Assembly: GCF_014174475.1 (NCBI RefSeq)
Contig: NZ_JACJUD010000001.1
Coordinates: 992,001-1,056,000 of the forward strand
Direction of reading: 5' to 3'
From: Aquipseudomonas ullengensis
GTDB taxonomy: Bacteria; Pseudomonadota; Gammaproteobacteria; Pseudomonadales; Pseudomonadaceae
Length of the DNA stretch: 64,000 bases
The translations under genes and the position numbers were made by a program. The notes under the pieces are model-generated. The model was not told where the DNA came from. It saw only the letters and a list, made by a program, of their open reading frames with translations, and did no database searches. Shown piece after piece: positions 22,833-36,792 of this stretch (its first letter is position 1; each line of letters begins with the position of its first letter).

Positions 22833-24727
22833 CAGGCGCTTTGCTCCAGCTGACGGCCAGCGCCGCGTTTCTTCAAATGGATCAGCAACAGGGAAATCGC
22901 GGCTGGGGTGACACCGGGGATGCGCGACGCCTGGCCGAGGGTTTCCGGACGGGTGTTGCCGAGCTTGCCCTGGATTTCCTTGGACAGCCCGGAAATCCCG
23001 GCGTAGTCGATATCGGCCGGCAGCTTGGTGTCTTCGCTGGCACGCAGGCGTTCGATTTCTTCCTGCTGGCGATCGATGTAGCCGGCGTACTTGGTCTTGA
23101 TCTCGATCTGCTCGGCGACTTGCGGGTCGCTGGCACCGGTGCCCGTCAGTTCGATCAGGCTGGCGTAGTCGATTTCCGGACGACTGAGCAGGTTGAGCAG
23201 GTTGTACTCGTGAGCCAGCGGCGTACCGAAGCGCTCGACGATGGCATCGCCCTGCGGAGTGCCTGGGCGTACCCAGGTGCTCTTCAAGCGCTGCTCTTCC
23301 TGGATGATGCCTTCGCGCTTGGCTTCGAAAGCGGCCCAGCGCACGTCATCGACCAGGCCCAGCTCGCGGCCTTTCTCGGTCAGGCGCAGGTCGGCGTTGT
23401 CTTCGCGCAGGATCAGCCGGTATTCGGCGCGCGAAGTGAACATGCGGTACGGCTCCTGGGTGCCCAGGGTAATCAGGTCGTCGACCAGCACACCGATGTA
23501 GGCCTCGTCGCGACGCGGACACCAGCTGTCCTTGCCCTGTGCGCGCAGGGCAGCGTTGGCGCCGGCCAGCAGGCCCTGGGCGCCGGCTTCTTCGTAGCCG
23601 GTGGTGCCGTTGATCTGCCCGGCGAAGAACAGGCCGCCGATGACTTTGGTTTCCAGGCTGTATTTCAGGTCGCGCGGATCGAAGTAGTCGTACTCGATGG
23701 CGTAGCCGGGACGCACGATGTGGGCGTTCTCCATGCCACGGATGGAGCGCACGATCTGCAGCTGCACATCGAACGGCAACGAGGTGGAGATGCCGTTGGG
23801 GTACAGCTCATGGGTGGTCAGGCCTTCCGGCTCGATGAACACCTGGTGGCTGTCCTTGTCGGCGAAACGATGAATCTTGTCTTCGATCGACGGGCAGTAA
23901 CGCGGACCGATGCCCTCGATCACGCCCGAGTACATCGGCGAACGATCCAGGTTGCTGGCAATGATCTCGTGGGTACGCGCGTTGGTGTGGGTCATCCAGC
24001 AGCTGACTTGCTGCGGGTGTTGCTCCTTGCTGCCAAGGAAAGACATCACCGGGATCGGCGTATCGCCCGGTTGCTCGGTCATCAGCGAGAAGTCCACCGA
24101 GCGACCGTCGATGCGCGGCGGGGTCCCGGTTTTCAGACGACCGACGCGCAGCGGCAGTTCGCGCAGGCGCTGGGCCAAGGCGATCGAGGGCGGATCGCCG
24201 GCACGCCCACCGGAATAGTTCTGCAAACCGATGTGGATAAGTCCGCCGAGGAAAGTGCCGGTGGTCAGCACCACGGAATCGGCGAAGAAGCGCAGGCCCA
24301 TCTGGGTGACCACGCCTTTGACTTCAGCCTGCTCGACGATCAGGTCGTCAGCGGCCTGCTGGAATATCCACAGGTTGGGCTGGTTTTCCAGAATTTCGCG
24401 GATCGCTGCCTTGTACAGCACACGGTCGGCCTGGGCGCGGGTAGCGCGCACGGCTGGGCCCTTGCGGCTGTTGAGCACACGGAACTGGATGCCCCCTTTG
24501 TCCGTGGCAATCGCCATCGCGCCGCCGAGGGCATCGATTTCCTTGACCAGGTGGCTCTTGCCGATCCCGCCGATGGCCGGGTTGCAGCTCATCTGGCCGA
24601 GGGTTTCCACGTTATGGGTCAGTAGCAGGGTCTTCACGCCCATGCGTGCGGCTGCCAGAGCAGCTTCGGTACCGGCATGACCGCCGCCGATCACGATCAC
24701 GTCAAAACGAGAAGGGAAATCCACCAC
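22832..24727 (-). CDS. mnmG: tRNA uridine 5-carboxymethylaminomethyl modification enzyme MnmG (GidA)
   Basis: With MnmE, MnmG modifies the wobble uridine of certain tRNAs (cmnm5U). The 631-residue flavoprotein begins with the FAD motif [20 protein letters not shown]. It has the GidA signatures [13 protein letters not shown] near the C-terminus and the mid-protein [12 protein letters not shown]. It heads the mnmG-rsmG-parA-parB unit next to the origin. Confidence 0.97.
   Translation of the reverse strand: MVDFPSRFDVIVIGGGHAGTEAALAAARMGVKTLLLTHNVETLGQMSCNPAIGGIGKSHLVKEIDALGGAMAIATDKGGIQFRVLNSRKGPAVRATRAQADRVLYKAAIREILENQPNLWIFQQAADDLIVEQAEVKGVVTQMGLRFFADSVVLTTGTFLGGLIHIGLQNYSGGRAGDPPSIALAQRLRELPLRVGRLKTGTPPRIDGRSVDFSLMTEQPGDTPIPVMSFLGSKEQHPQQVSCWMTHTNARTHEIIASNLDRSPMYSGVIEGIGPRYCPSIEDKIHRFADKDSHQVFIEPEGLTTHELYPNGISTSLPFDVQLQIVRSIRGMENAHIVRPGYAIEYDYFDPRDLKYSLETKVIGGLFFAGQINGTTGYEEAGAQGLLAGANAALRAQGKDSWCPRRDEAYIGVLVDDLITLGTQEPYRMFTSRAEYRLILREDNADLRLTEKGRELGLVDDVRWAAFEAKREGIIQEEQRLKSTWVRPGTPQGDAIVERFGTPLAHEYNLLNLLSRPEIDYASLIELTGTGASDPQVAEQIEIKTKYAGYIDRQQEEIERLRASEDTKLPADIDYAGISGLSKEIQGKLGNTRPETLGQASRIPGVTPAAISLLLIHLKKRGAGRQLEQSA
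24232..24240 (+). other. Perfect DnaA box within mnmG
   Basis: TGTGGATAA is an exact match inside coding sequence. Confidence 0.45.
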
Positions 24728-25201
24728 GCACCTCGTGCCTGTAGAGAAAGGGAGGCTTTTGCTTTGAAAAGCGAGACAGCCGGCAAGTATAGGGAGTTAG
24801 ACCGGGTGAATGAAGCCTTCTGCACAAAAAATAGCCAGTCGGTAAAGCTTCAGGTTTATAGAGAATAAAAGAATGAATTTTTATAAAGCCTTATTTTTAT
24901 GTTTATGTATGGTGAAGCCACTTTCTGTGGATAAAGCTCTACAGCCCATTGATAGCAATCTGTACAGCGAATGATAACCCTGTGCTGATCCTGGCACTTT
25001 CCACTGGGCAACCTGCCCATTAGCTGTGGATGGAATGGCTAGTTATGCACAGGCGATTTTATCTTCAGTTTTCAAGCCCAGTTATAGACCGGGCTTAGGC
25101 ATGGTTTTCCACAGGGCTCAGGTTGGGGTTTTACGGCCATTGGATAACTATCAGGCAGGGCGAATCAGCCTGGAGTCAGGCAGGCGGATGAGCAAAGCGG
25201 G
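24728..25201. other. mnmG-mnmE intergenic region: DnaA-box cluster, possible accessory origin
   Basis: No convincing gene lies in these 474 bases. They hold one perfect DnaA box, TGTGGATAA (24926-24934), and one fitting TTATNCACA (TTATGCACA, 25043-25051). Two one-mismatch boxes are also present: TGTGGATGG (25025-25033) and TTTTCCACA (25105-25113). An AT-rich tract at about 24845-24912 (GAATTTTTATAAAGCC, TTATTTTTATGTTTATG) could serve for unwinding. Pseudomonas chromosomes are known to have a second origin-like sequence near this locus. Whether this one is active cannot be read from sequence. Confidence 0.55.
24786..24814 (-). promoter_or_regulatory. Likely promoter of mnmG
   Basis: A perfect TATACT -10 (24786-24791, minus strand) lies 58 bases upstream of the mnmG start. 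With a 17-base spacer the -35 would be TTCATT, a weak match. Confidence 0.45.
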
Positions 25202-26569
25202 TTATTTGCCGATGCAGAAGCTGGAGAAGATCCGTCCGAGCAGGTCGTCCGAACTGAAAGCACCGGTTATCTCGCCCAGTGCTTGTTGAGCCTGGCGCAG
25301 ATCCTCGGCCAGCAACTCGCCAGCACCGGCCAGGGTTAGCTGGGCACGGCCGTGCTCGAGGTGATTGGATGCCAGGCGCAGAGCTTCTAGGTGGCGACGA
25401 CGAGCGCTGAAACTGTTCTCGGCGGTCTGTTGATAACCCATGCAGGCCTTGAGGTGTTCGCGCAGCAAGTCCAAGCCTTCGCTGGATTTGGCCGACAGCG
25501 CGAGGGTGACGTGGCCATCCTCGCAGGTGTCCAGGCTGACCGTTTCACCCGACAGGTCAGCCTTGTTGCGGATCAGGGTGACCCGTGTCGGATCGGGGCG
25601 CTGGTCGAGGAATTCCGGCCACAGGGCGAAGGGATCAGCGGCTTCCGGGGCGGTGGAGTCGACCACCAGCAATACTCGATCAGCCTCGCCAATCGCCTTG
25701 AGCGCGCGTTCCACGCCAATCTTCTCGACCTGGTCATCGGTGTCGCGCAGGCCAGCGGTGTCCACCACGTGCAGTGGCATGCCGTCGATGTGGATATGTT
25801 CGCGCAGCACATCGCGGGTGGTGCCGGCGATCTCGGTGACGATGGCGGCTTCGCGTCCCGCCAGGGCATTGAGCAGGCTGGATTTGCCAGCATTGGGCCG
25901 GCCGGCGATGACCACGGTCATGCCATCACGGAGCAGGGCGCCCTGGCCCGCTTCGCGTTGCACTGTGGATAAGTTTTCGCGCACGCCATCCAGCAGGCCG
26001 AGCACATGGCCGTCGGCGAGGAAGTCGATTTCTTCCTCGGGGAAGTCGATCGCCGCTTCGACATAGATGCGCAGCTCAATCAGTTTCTCGGTCAGACCAT
26101 GCACGCGTCGGGAGAACTCGCCCTGCAGCGAGCGCAGGGCATTACGCGCGGCTTGTGCGGAGCTGGCTTCGATGAGGTCGGCAATCGCCTCGGCCTGGGC
26201 CAGGTCGAGTTTGTCGTTGAGAAAGGCACGCTCACTGAACTCCCCTGGGCGTGCCTGACGCGCGCCAAGCTGCAGGCAGCGCTGCAGGAGCATGTCGAGC
26301 ACCACCGGGCCGCCATGGCCTTGCAGCTCCAGCACATCCTCGCCGGTGAAGGAGTGTGGTCCAGGGAAGTACAGCAACAGGCCCTGGTCGATCACCTCGC
26401 CATCGTTGTCGTGCCAGGGGCCGTAATGGGCATGCCGTGGCTTGGCTTCGAAGCCGCTGAGGGTGATGCCGATGGCTTTTGCCCGTGGCCCGGACACCCG
26501 CACGATACCGACACCCCCACGGCCCTGGGCAGTGGCGACGGCAGCGATGGTTTCACGGGCAGCGGTCAT
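25202..26569 (-). CDS. mnmE: tRNA modification GTPase MnmE (TrmE)
   Basis: MnmE is the GTPase partner of MnmG in wobble-uridine modification. The 455-residue protein has the N-terminal folate-binding domain ([22 protein letters not shown]), the G domain with G1 [15 protein letters not shown]3 DTAGLRDT and G4 NKADL, and the C-terminal CIGK with the essential Cys. I chose ATG 26569 ([10 protein letters not shown]) over GTG 26581, matching the family length. TGAGAA lies upstream. Confidence 0.96.
   Translation of the reverse strand: MTAARETIAAVATAQGRGGVGIVRVSGPRAKAIGITLSGFEAKPRHAHYGPWHDNDGEVIDQGLLLYFPGPHSFTGEDVLELQGHGGPVVLDMLLQRCLQLGARQARPGEFSERAFLNDKLDLAQAEAIADLIEASSAQAARNALRSLQGEFSRRVHGLTEKLIELRIYVEAAIDFPEEEIDFLADGHVLGLLDGVRENLSTVQREAGQGALLRDGMTVVIAGRPNAGKSSLLNALAGREAAIVTEIAGTTRDVLREHIHIDGMPLHVVDTAGLRDTDDQVEKIGVERALKAIGEADRVLLVVDSTAPEAADPFALWPEFLDQRPDPTRVTLIRNKADLSGETVSLDTCEDGHVTLALSAKSSEGLDLLREHLKACMGYQQTAENSFSARRRHLEALRLASNHLEHGRAQLTLAGAGELLAEDLRQAQQALGEITGAFSSDDLLGRIFSSFCIGK
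25964..25972 (+). other. Perfect DnaA box within mnmE
   Basis: TGTGGATAA is an exact match inside coding sequence. Confidence 0.45.
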
Positions 26570-26601
26570 GGCGGTTCTCACGAAGGTAAATGGCAGATAG
26601 C

Positions 26602-26626
26602 AAAACGCCCCACGAGGGGGCGTTTT
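26602..26626 (-). terminator. Terminator between yidC and mnmE
   Basis: A perfect ten-base stem, AAAACGCCCC/GGGGCGTTTT with a five-base loop, lies just after the yidC stop. Confidence 0.8.
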
Positions 26627-26642
26627 GTCCAGCGGCTGAGGG

Positions 26643-28373
26643 TCAGGCTTTCGCCGTCGCAGCCTCGATCTTGCGGGTAATGTACCACTGCTGGGCGATC
26701 GACAGGCAGTTGTTGACCACCCAGTACAGCACCAGACCAGCAGGGAACCAGAGGAAGAAGAAGGTGAAGATGATCGGCATCATCTTCATCACCTTGGCCT
26801 GCATCGGATCCGGCGGCGTCGGGTTGAGACGCTGCTGGATGAACATGGTGGCACCCATGATGATCGGCAGGAGGAAGAACGGATCCTTGATCGACAGGTC
26901 GGTGATCCACAGCAGCCACGGGGCCTGGCGCATTTCCACGCTTTCCAGGAGGGTCCAGTAGAGCGCCAGGAATACCGGCATCTGCACCAGGATCGGCAAG
27001 CAGCCACCGAGCGGGTTGATCTTCTCCTTCTTGTACAGCTCCATCATCGCCTGGGACATCTTCTGGCGATCGTCGCCATGCTGTTCTTTCAGCGCGGCCA
27101 GCTTCGGCGATACCGCACGCATGCGTGCCATCGACTTGTAGCTGGCGGCGGACAGCGGGAAGAAGGCCAGTTTGATGATGATGGTCAGGACGATGATCGA
27201 CCAGCCCCAGTTGCCGAGGAGGCTGTGGATATGTTCCAGCAGCCAGAAGATCGGCTGGGCGATGAACCACAGGATGCCGTAGTCGACGGTCAGTTCCAGA
27301 CCTGGGGAGAGTTCGCCGAGGTACTTCTGGATTTTCGGACCGGCATACAGGGTGGCGCTGGTTTCGGCTTTGGCGCCGGCGGCAACGCTGAGGGTCGGGC
27401 CGGTGAAACCGACGATGTAGTTACCCTGGGCGTCTTTGCGGGTCTGGATGATGTTGCTGTCGTTCTTGCCTGGAATCCACGCGGTCACGAAGTAATGCTG
27501 CAACCAGGCAACCCAGCCGCCCTGAACGGTTTCTTTCAGCGGCTGCTTGTCGATGTCCTTCATCGACACCTTGTTGTACGACTTGGTCGGGGTCCAGATG
27601 GCTGCGCCGAGGTAGGTGGCGGTGCCGGTCGCAGTGGTCGACGACGGGTCGCTGCTGCTGTCGCGCTTGAGCTGAGCGAACATGTTGCCGCTCCAGCTTG
27701 CGCCGCTCTGGTTGTCGATCAGGTAGCTGATATCAACCTTGTACGACGACGGGTCGACGCAGCCGGGTTTCTTCAGCGACTGTTGCTTGGCCGTGCACTG
27801 GGCATTCAGGCCGCGCTTGAAGCTGTAGCGCTTGATGAAGTTGACGCCGGCTTCGTTGTATTTCAGGTCGACGACCAGAGTGTCCTGACCGTCAGCCAGC
27901 TGGTAGCTCTTCTGCTCGCTGCTCCACAGCGCACGACCGCTGGATTTGTCCGGCGCGTTACTGCCCATCAGGCCGCTCTGGGCCAGGTACAGGCGCTCGC
28001 CGCCATTGTCGAACAGCTGGAACGGTACATCCGGACGATCCTGGCGACGCGGGTACGCCGACAGGTTCAGTTGCACGATATCGCCGCCACGCGGATCGAT
28101 GGCCAGATCGAGGACATCGGTCTTCACGCGAATCAGCTCGTCGCTGACGGGCGCACTGGCAGGTGGCTGGTTGGACGCTTCGACTGCGCTCGGCAGGTCG
28201 CTGCTGGCAGCCGTAGTCGAGGTGGCGTCAGGCAGCGACAGGGACGGGTTACCGGCAACAGTTGCGGTCTGAGCCGGCAAGGCTGCCTGGCCATAGTCCT
28301 GGTTCCACTGCAACACCATCAGGTAAGACACGATGGCCAGGGCGACGAGCAGGATCGAGCGTTGGATATCCAT
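26643..28373 (-). CDS. yidC: Membrane protein insertase YidC
   Basis: YidC inserts and folds inner-membrane proteins alone or with SecYEG. The 576-residue protein begins with a membrane helix ([20 protein letters not shown]). A large periplasmic domain rich in Ser and Thr follows. Four further membrane helices lie in the last third ([71 protein letters not shown]). The order rpmH-rnpA-yidD-yidC is conserved. Confidence 0.97.
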   Translation of the reverse strand: MDIQRSILLVALAIVSYLMVLQWNQDYGQAALPAQTATVAGNPSLSLPDATSTTAASSDLPSAVEASNQPPASAPVSDELIRVKTDVLDLAIDPRGGDIVQLNLSAYPRRQDRPDVPFQLFDNGGERLYLAQSGLMGSNAPDKSSGRALWSSEQKSYQLADGQDTLVVDLKYNEAGVNFIKRYSFKRGLNAQCTAKQQSLKKPGCVDPSSYKVDISYLIDNQSGASWSGNMFAQLKRDSSSDPSSTTATGTATYLGAAIWTPTKSYNKVSMKDIDKQPLKETVQGGWVAWLQHYFVTAWIPGKNDSNIIQTRKDAQGNYIVGFTGPTLSVAAGAKAETSATLYAGPKIQKYLGELSPGLELTVDYGILWFIAQPIFWLLEHIHSLLGNWGWSIIVLTIIIKLAFFPLSAASYKSMARMRAVSPKLAALKEQHGDDRQKMSQAMMELYKKEKINPLGGCLPILVQMPVFLALYWTLLESVEMRQAPWLLWITDLSIKDPFFLLPIIMGATMFIQQRLNPTPPDPMQAKVMKMMPIIFTFFFLWFPAGLVLYWVVNNCLSIAQQWYITRKIEAATAKA

Positions 28374-28376
28374 GGA

Positions 28377-28613
28377 TTACTCGGTCATCGAAGGAGAAGA
28401 AGGAGGTGGAACCGGGTCATAACCACCGGGGTTCCAGGGATGGCAGCGGCTGAGGCGGCGAATGCCAAGCCAGCTACCACGCAGGAAGCCATGGGTTTCA
28501 ATGGCTTCCTGCGTGTAGCAGGAACAGCTGGGATAGAAGCGACAGTGATTAGCCATCAAAGGGCTGATGGCGTAGCGGTAGAACTGGATCGAAAGGATGG
28601 CCAGTTTACGCAT
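28377..28613 (-). CDS. yidD: Membrane protein insertion efficiency factor YidD
   Basis: This is a small protein of 78 residues with the YidD hallmarks [20 protein letters not shown] and [19 protein letters not shown], followed by [17 protein letters not shown]. It helps YidC-dependent insertion at the membrane surface. It overlaps the end of rnpA by eight bases and ends three bases before yidC, indicating tight coupling. Confidence 0.95.
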   Translation of the reverse strand: MRKLAILSIQFYRYAISPLMANHCRFYPSCSCYTQEAIETHGFLRGSWLGIRRLSRCHPWNPGGYDPVPPPSSPSMTE

Positions 28614-29010
28614 GGGGACTATCGCTTACCCCTGGTTCGGTCTGCGGTTCAGGGGCTGGTCGCTGGCGAGCCAGGCGTTTCCACAATTTGCCGAACTGCT
28701 CATGCAGTTCCGGGTTGTGCAGATCGCCCAAGCCCTTGCGCGCCACCACGACAATGTCCAAACCGCCCAACAGCTCCTGATTGAGTCGGAACGAATCCCG
28801 AATCAGGCGCTTCAGACGGTTACGCTCGACAGAAAGCTTGACGCTTTTCTTACCGATCACCAAACCCAGGCGGGGATGGTTCAGATCGTTTTCACGAGCC
28901 AGGAGCAGGACGTTCTTGCCGGGGGCTTTGCCGCTGGGAGAGTCGAAAACCGCTTTGAAGTGCCGGGGAGTCAGCAAACGCTTTTCCCGACAGAAGTCTC
29001 GACTCACCAC
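28606..29010 (-). CDS. rnpA: Ribonuclease P protein component
   Basis: RnpA is the protein subunit of RNase P, which trims tRNA 5' ends. The 134-residue basic protein has [20 protein letters not shown] and the signature [15 protein letters not shown]. The start is GTG 29010 ([17 protein letters not shown]), 13 bases after rpmH, with GGAAC upstream. The longer frame adds 22 residues overlapping rpmH that are unlike the family. Confidence 0.95.
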   Translation of the reverse strand: MVSRDFCREKRLLTPRHFKAVFDSPSGKAPGKNVLLLARENDLNHPRLGLVIGKKSVKLSVERNRLKRLIRDSFRLNQELLGGLDIVVVARKGLGDLHNPELHEQFGKLWKRLARQRPAPEPQTEPGVSDSPHA

Positions 29011-29023
29011 CTGTTCCGGTTTA

Positions 29024-29158
29024 TCAGACGGCCAGGCGCTTGCGGCCTTTGGCACGACGACGGGACAGGACGGCACGACCGTTTTTGGTGGCCATGCGAG
29101 CGCGGAAACCGTGAGTGCGAGCGCGCTTGATAGTGCTGGGTTGGAAAGTGCGTTTCAT
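29024..29158 (-). CDS. rpmH: 50S ribosomal protein L34
   Basis: This 44-residue, very basic protein starts [19 protein letters not shown] and ends [10 protein letters not shown], which is essentially the whole L34 consensus. It is the first gene of the rpmH-rnpA-yidD-yidC operon beside oriC. Confidence 0.97.
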
Positions 29159-29218
29159 GGTGCGTTACCTGGGTGGTCCACTACGGGCCGGAATGGCCCC
29201 CGTTTAAAGAGACCGGCG

Positions 29219-29247
29219 ATTCTAGTGAAAGCCGAGCCTCAGGTCAA
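29219..29247 (-). promoter_or_regulatory. rpmH operon promoter
   Basis: On the minus strand, TTGACC (29242-29247) and TAGAAT (29219-29224) are separated by 17 bases. They lie 61 bases upstream of the rpmH start. This is a near-consensus sigma-70 promoter. Confidence 0.75.
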
Positions 29248-29606
29248 TTTCCAACCACGCTTGATTGAGTAAAGAAAGATAAAAGGAAAGAAATGCTTAA
29301 AAGACTAGAACTGGTAATAACTCTTACTGAGCTGCTTTTCTGTGGGTAAGTGGCTGCAGTCCTAGTCATCCTAAGCTTCTGGCGTTTGCAAAGGTTGTCG
29401 GTAAGCCGTGCTGGGACTGTGTGTCGCCTGGGGGTGAGCTGTGGATTAAACCACGACTTACCCACAGTGGGATTTTTCACCCGCTTGTCCACCGGGTTTT
29501 CCAGAGCCCTTGGTTACCGTTATCCACAGCTTTCATTAGCGCATGCGGGAACCTTAGGAACACTAGTAAATCCTTGATTTTACTTGGCTGCAGTCGCTTA
29601 TACGTG

Positions 29607-29635
29607 TGGATAACTCGGTTTGGCGGGGCTACAAT
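29607..29635 (+). promoter_or_regulatory. dnaA promoter overlapped by a DnaA box
   Basis: The -10 TACAAT (29630-29635) has TGGATA (29607-29612) at a 17-base spacing as -35. This -35 lies inside the perfect DnaA box 29605-29613, an arrangement suited to DnaA autorepression. Confidence 0.6.
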
Positions 29636-29683
29636 GCAGGCTGATTTTTTGCCTCGCGAACCGTAGCGACCTAGGGGATGTAA

Positions 29684-31123
29684 GTGTCCGTTGAACTTTG
29701 GCAGCAGTGTGTTGAGCTGCTACGCGACGAGTTGCCCGCACAACAATTCAATACCTGGATCCGTCCGCTGCAGGTGGAAGCCGAGGGTGATGAGCTGCGG
29801 GTCTATGCACCGAACCGCTTTGTCCTCGACTGGGTCAACGAGAAGTACATGGTACGCCTGCTCGAGCTTCTAGCTGAGCGGGCCACTGGTCTGGCGCCCG
29901 GGTTGTCACTCTTGATTGGCAGCAAACGCAGCGCTGCGGCGCGAGTAGCCGCTCCGGCCCCAACTGTGAGTGCTCCCAGTGCCCCGGCTGCCCCAGCGCC
30001 ACTGCACGTCGAAGCAGCGGCCGACTCGCTGATGAATCAGGCTCCTGCTGTAGCAACACGACCTACCGAGCGCTCGGTTCAGGTCGAGGGTGCGTTGAAG
30101 CACACCAGCTACCTCAACCGCACTTTCACCTTCGAGAACTTCGTCGAGGGTAAATCCAACCAGATGGCCCGCGCGGCCGCCTGGCAGGTAGCCGACAACC
30201 TCAAGCACGGTTACAACCCCCTCTTTCTTTATGGCGGCGTCGGTCTCGGCAAAACCCACCTGATGCACGCGGTGGGTAACCACCTGCTGAAAAAGAATCC
30301 GAATGCCAAGGTGGTTTACCTGCATTCCGAGCGTTTCGTCGCTGATATGGTCAAGGCGTTGCAGCTCAATGCGATCAACGAGTTCAAGCGCTTCTACCGT
30401 TCGGTCGACGCGCTGCTGATCGACGATATCCAGTTCTTCGCCAAGAAGGAGCGTTCCCAGGAGGAGTTCTTCCACACCTTCAACGCCCTGCTCGAAGGCG
30501 GCCAGCAGGTGATCCTCACCAGCGATCGCTACCCGAAGGAAATCGAAGGCCTGGAAGAACGCTTGAAGTCGCGCTTCGGTTGGGGCCTGACCGTCGCGGT
30601 CGAGCCGCCTGAGCTGGAGACCCGCGTGGCCATCCTGATGAAGAAGGCCGAGCAGACCAAGGTTGATCTGCCGCATGACGCCGCCTTCTTTATTGCCCAG
30701 CGCATTCGCTCCAACGTGCGCGAACTGGAAGGCGCGCTGAAACGGGTGATCGCCCACTCGCACTTCACCAACCAGCCGATCACCATCGAGCTGATTCGTG
30801 AATCGCTGAAGGATCTGCTGGCCCTGCAGGACAAGCTGGTCAGCGTCGACAATATCCAGCGCACCGTGGCCGAGTACTACAAGATCAAGATTTCCGATCT
30901 GCTGTCCAAGCGCCGCTCGCGTTCGGTCGCCCGACCACGCCAGGTGGCCATGGCCTTGTCGAAAGAATTGACCAACCACAGCCTGCCGGAAATCGGCGAT
31001 GCATTTGGCGGAAGAGACCACACCACAGTTCTGCACGCCTGTCGTAAGATTGCGGAACTGCGGGAATCCGACGCGGATATCCGCGAGGACTACAAGAACC
31101 TGCTGCGCACCCTGACTACCTGA
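29684..31123 (+). CDS. dnaA: Chromosomal replication initiator DnaA
   Basis: DnaA binds 9-mer boxes in oriC and opens the duplex. The 479-residue protein has domain I ([20 protein letters not shown]), a Pro/Ala-rich linker (about 90-135), and the AAA+ core with Walker [16 protein letters not shown] and Walker [11 protein letters not shown]. The C-terminal DNA-binding domain carries [19 protein letters not shown]. The GTG start at 29684 follows AGGGGATGTAA. It heads dnaA-dnaN-recF-gyrB. Confidence 0.98.
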   Translation: MSVELWQQCVELLRDELPAQQFNTWIRPLQVEAEGDELRVYAPNRFVLDWVNEKYMVRLLELLAERATGLAPGLSLLIGSKRSAAARVAAPAPTVSAPSAPAAPAPLHVEAAADSLMNQAPAVATRPTERSVQVEGALKHTSYLNRTFTFENFVEGKSNQMARAAAWQVADNLKHGYNPLFLYGGVGLGKTHLMHAVGNHLLKKNPNAKVVYLHSERFVADMVKALQLNAINEFKRFYRSVDALLIDDIQFFAKKERSQEEFFHTFNALLEGGQQVILTSDRYPKEIEGLEERLKSRFGWGLTVAVEPPELETRVAILMKKAEQTKVDLPHDAAFFIAQRIRSNVRELEGALKRVIAHSHFTNQPITIELIRESLKDLLALQDKLVSVDNIQRTVAEYYKIKISDLLSKRRSRSVARPRQVAMALSKELTNHSLPEIGDAFGGRDHTTVLHACRKIAELRESDADIREDYKNLLRTLTT

Positions 31124-31154
31124 CACGCAGCCTCATTAGGCAAGGGACTAGACC

Positions 31155-32258
31155 ATGCATTTCACCATTCAACGCGAAGCCCTGTTGAAACCCCTGCAAC
31201 TGGTCGCCGGCGTCGTCGAACGCCGTCAGACCTTGCCGGTACTCTCCAACGTGCTGCTGGTGGTCGAAGGCCAACAGCTGTCGTTGACCGGTACCGATCT
31301 GGAAGTCGAACTGGTTGGCCGCGTAGCGCTCGAAGACAGCGCCGAGCCGGGTGAGATCACCGTACCGGCACGCAAGCTGATGGACATCTGCAAGAGCCTG
31401 CCGAATGACGCGCTGATCGATATCCGCGTCGATGAGCAGAAGCTGGTGGTCAAGGCCGGGCGCAGCCGTTTCACCCTGTCGACCCTGCCAGCCAATGACT
31501 TCCCCACCGTGGAAGAAGGCCCGGGTTCGCTGACCTTCTCGCTGATCCAGAGCAAGCTGCGCCGTCTGATCGAGCGCACCAGTTTCGCCATGGCCCAGCA
31601 AGACGTGCGCTACTACCTCAACGGCATGCTGATCGAAGTACAGACCGGCGTCCTGCGCGCCGTAGCCACCGACGGTCACCGCCTGGCCATGTGCGCCATG
31701 GAAGCGGCCATCGAAAACACCGAGAAGCACCAGGTCATCGTGCCGCGCAAAGGTATTCTCGAGCTGGCTCGCCTGCTCACCGAACAGGACGGCGAAGTCG
31801 CCATCGTCCTTGGCCAGCATCATATCCGCGCCACCACTGGCGAGTTCACCTTCACCTCCAAGCTGGTCGACGGCAAGTTCCCGGATTACGAGCGTGTGTT
31901 GCCGCGTGGTGGCGACAAGCTGGTGATTGGTGATCGTCAGGCCCTGCGTGAAGCCTTCAGCCGTACCTCGATTCTGTCCAACGAGAAGTACCGTGGCATT
32001 CGTCTGCAACTGGCCAGCGGTCAGCTGAAGATCCAGGCGAATAACCCGGAGCAGGAAGAAGCGGAAGAAGAAGTGGCAGTCGACTACAACGGCGGCTCGC
32101 TGGAGATCGGTTTCAACGTCAGCTACCTGCTCGACGTGCTGGGCGTTATGACCACCGAACAGGTGCGTCTGATCCTCTCCGATGCCAACAGCAGCGCCCT
32201 GGTGCAAGAAGCCGGCAACGACGATTCGTCTTACGTTGTCATGCCGATGCGCCTGTAA
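31155..32258 (+). CDS. dnaN: DNA polymerase III beta sliding clamp
   Basis: The beta clamp encircles DNA and tethers polymerases. The 367-residue protein starts MHFTIQREALLKPLQLVAGV and has the three-domain length of the family. It ends with the conserved SSYVVMPMRL, where the C-terminal residues form part of the client-binding pocket. It begins 31 bases after dnaA. Confidence 0.98.
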   Translation: MHFTIQREALLKPLQLVAGVVERRQTLPVLSNVLLVVEGQQLSLTGTDLEVELVGRVALEDSAEPGEITVPARKLMDICKSLPNDALIDIRVDEQKLVVKAGRSRFTLSTLPANDFPTVEEGPGSLTFSLIQSKLRRLIERTSFAMAQQDVRYYLNGMLIEVQTGVLRAVATDGHRLAMCAMEAAIENTEKHQVIVPRKGILELARLLTEQDGEVAIVLGQHHIRATTGEFTFTSKLVDGKFPDYERVLPRGGDKLVIGDRQALREAFSRTSILSNEKYRGIRLQLASGQLKIQANNPEQEEAEEEVAVDYNGGSLEIGFNVSYLLDVLGVMTTEQVRLILSDANSSALVQEAGNDDSSYVVMPMRL

Positions 32259-32265
32259 CCCCTGA

Positions 32266-35792
<3,527 letters not shown>

Positions 35793-35808
35793 GTTTTTCG
35801 CTAGATAT

Positions 35809-35836
35809 AAAAAACCCGGCAATCGCCGGGTTTTTT
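35809..35836. terminator. Bidirectional terminator between gyrB and the lipid gene cluster
   Basis: An AAAAAACCCGGC/GCCGGGTTTTTT hairpin stops both gyrB and the converging cytidylyltransferase-type gene. Confidence 0.9.
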
Positions 35837-35858
35837 ATTGCCTATTCAAAGGCTTAAC

Positions 35859-36791
35859 TCATGCCCACCAGTAGCGAACGAAGTGGAAGAAGATTGGTGC
35901 GGCGAAACACACCGAGTCCATGCGGTCGAGCATGCCGCCGTGGCCTTCGATCATGTGCCCCCAATCTTTCACCCCGCGATCACGTTTGATCGCCGACATG
36001 ACCAGGCCACCGGCAAAGCCCAGCAGGTTGACCAGCAGTGCCATGAGGGCGGCCTGCCAGAAGCTGAACGGGGTGATCCAGCACAGCAGTGCGCCGATCA
36101 GGGTCGCCAGGGCCACGCCGCCGATAAAGCCTTCCACGGTCTTTGATGGCGACAGCTTGGGCGCAATCTTGTGTTTGCCGAACAGCTTGCCGCAGACGTA
36201 CTGCAGCACATCGGACAGTTGCACCACCAGGATCAGCCAGGCGATCAGCAGCAGGTTGCGTCCTTCATAACCGGGAATCTCCAGGGTCAGCAGTGCCGGC
36301 ACCATAGACACGCAGTACACCGCGATCATCAGCCCCCACTGCACCTTGGACGCCCGCTCGAGGAAGCGCGTGGTATCGCCGCCGAGCGACGCAAGGATCG
36401 GCAGCAGCAGGAACAGGTAGACCGGGATGAAGATGCTGAACAACCCGTACCAGTCGATGCCAATCAGCAGGTACTGCATGGGCAGGGCGAAGTAGAAGGC
36501 GGCGACCAGCGCCGGGTAATCGCCGCGCCGGGTCGGGGTGAGGGTCATGAATTCGCGCAGGGCGTAGAACGACACGCCGTAGAACAGCAGCACCACGCCA
36601 TTCTTGCCGAAGACGAAGGCGATGCCGATCACCAGCACCATCACCCACCAGGCATCGATGCGCGAGTTGAGGTTATCGATCACCGAGTTGGGCGTATCGC
36701 CGGCGCGGCGTTTGAGCACGCGGCCGATCAGGCTGGCCAGCAGCAGAACGGCACCGATGCCGGCGAATAACAGCAGGGTATTGCGATCCAT
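35859..36791 (-). CDS. CdsA/YnbB-type phosphatidate cytidylyltransferase
   Basis: The family makes CDP-activated lipids from CTP and phosphatidic acid. The 310-residue protein has about eight membrane helices and the full family signature near its C-terminus (residues ~266-293): SAIKRDRGVKDWGH, then EGHGGMLDRMDS. It is probably a paralogue of the essential CdsA, which would be encoded elsewhere near uppS and dxr. It is the last gene of the six-gene minus-strand cassette, one base after the acyltransferase gene. It resembles E. coli YnbB, which has been reported to support synthesis of the glycolipid MPIase. Substrate specificity cannot be read from sequence. Confidence 0.85.
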   Translation of the reverse strand: MDRNTLLLFAGIGAVLLLASLIGRVLKRRAGDTPNSVIDNLNSRIDAWWVMVLVIGIAFVFGKNGVVLLFYGVSFYALREFMTLTPTRRGDYPALVAAFYFALPMQYLLIGIDWYGLFSIFIPVYLFLLLPILASLGGDTTRFLERASKVQWGLMIAVYCVSMVPALLTLEIPGYEGRNLLLIAWLILVVQLSDVLQYVCGKLFGKHKIAPKLSPSKTVEGFIGGVALATLIGALLCWITPFSFWQAALMALLVNLLGFAGGLVMSAIKRDRGVKDWGHMIEGHGGMLDRMDSVCFAAPIFFHFVRYWWA

Positions 36792-36792
36792 C

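Larger units (their letters stand above)
29159..29683. other. oriC: Chromosomal replication origin oriC (rpmH-dnaA gap)
   Basis: This 525-base gene-free region between rpmH and dnaA holds an AT-rich tract (about 29262-29330). DnaA boxes are TGTGGGTAA (29341-29349), TGTGGATTA (29440-29448), TTACCCACA (29458-29466), TTGTCCACC (29485-29493), and two perfect ones: TTATCCACA (29520-29528) and TGTGGATAA (29605-29613). The location and the divergence of gene direction on both sides are those of the known Pseudomonas oriC. Confidence 0.9.

Noticed and set aside
22841..24625. Antisense frame of 594 codons over mnmG
   Set aside because: Shadow of mnmG, with no recognisable domain or start signal.
25026..25289. 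Possible 87-codon gene in the mnmG-mnmE gap
   Set aside because: It overlaps the mnmE 3' end and DnaA boxes, has no ribosome site and reads as random sequence.
27078..28784. Plus-strand frame of 568 codons over yidC, yidD and rnpA
   Set aside because: It covers three well-supported minus-strand genes and lacks any recognisable protein feature.
29350..29666. Short plus-strand frames inside oriC
   Set aside because: They overlap the DnaA boxes and dnaA promoter and have no family resemblance. They are chance frames.
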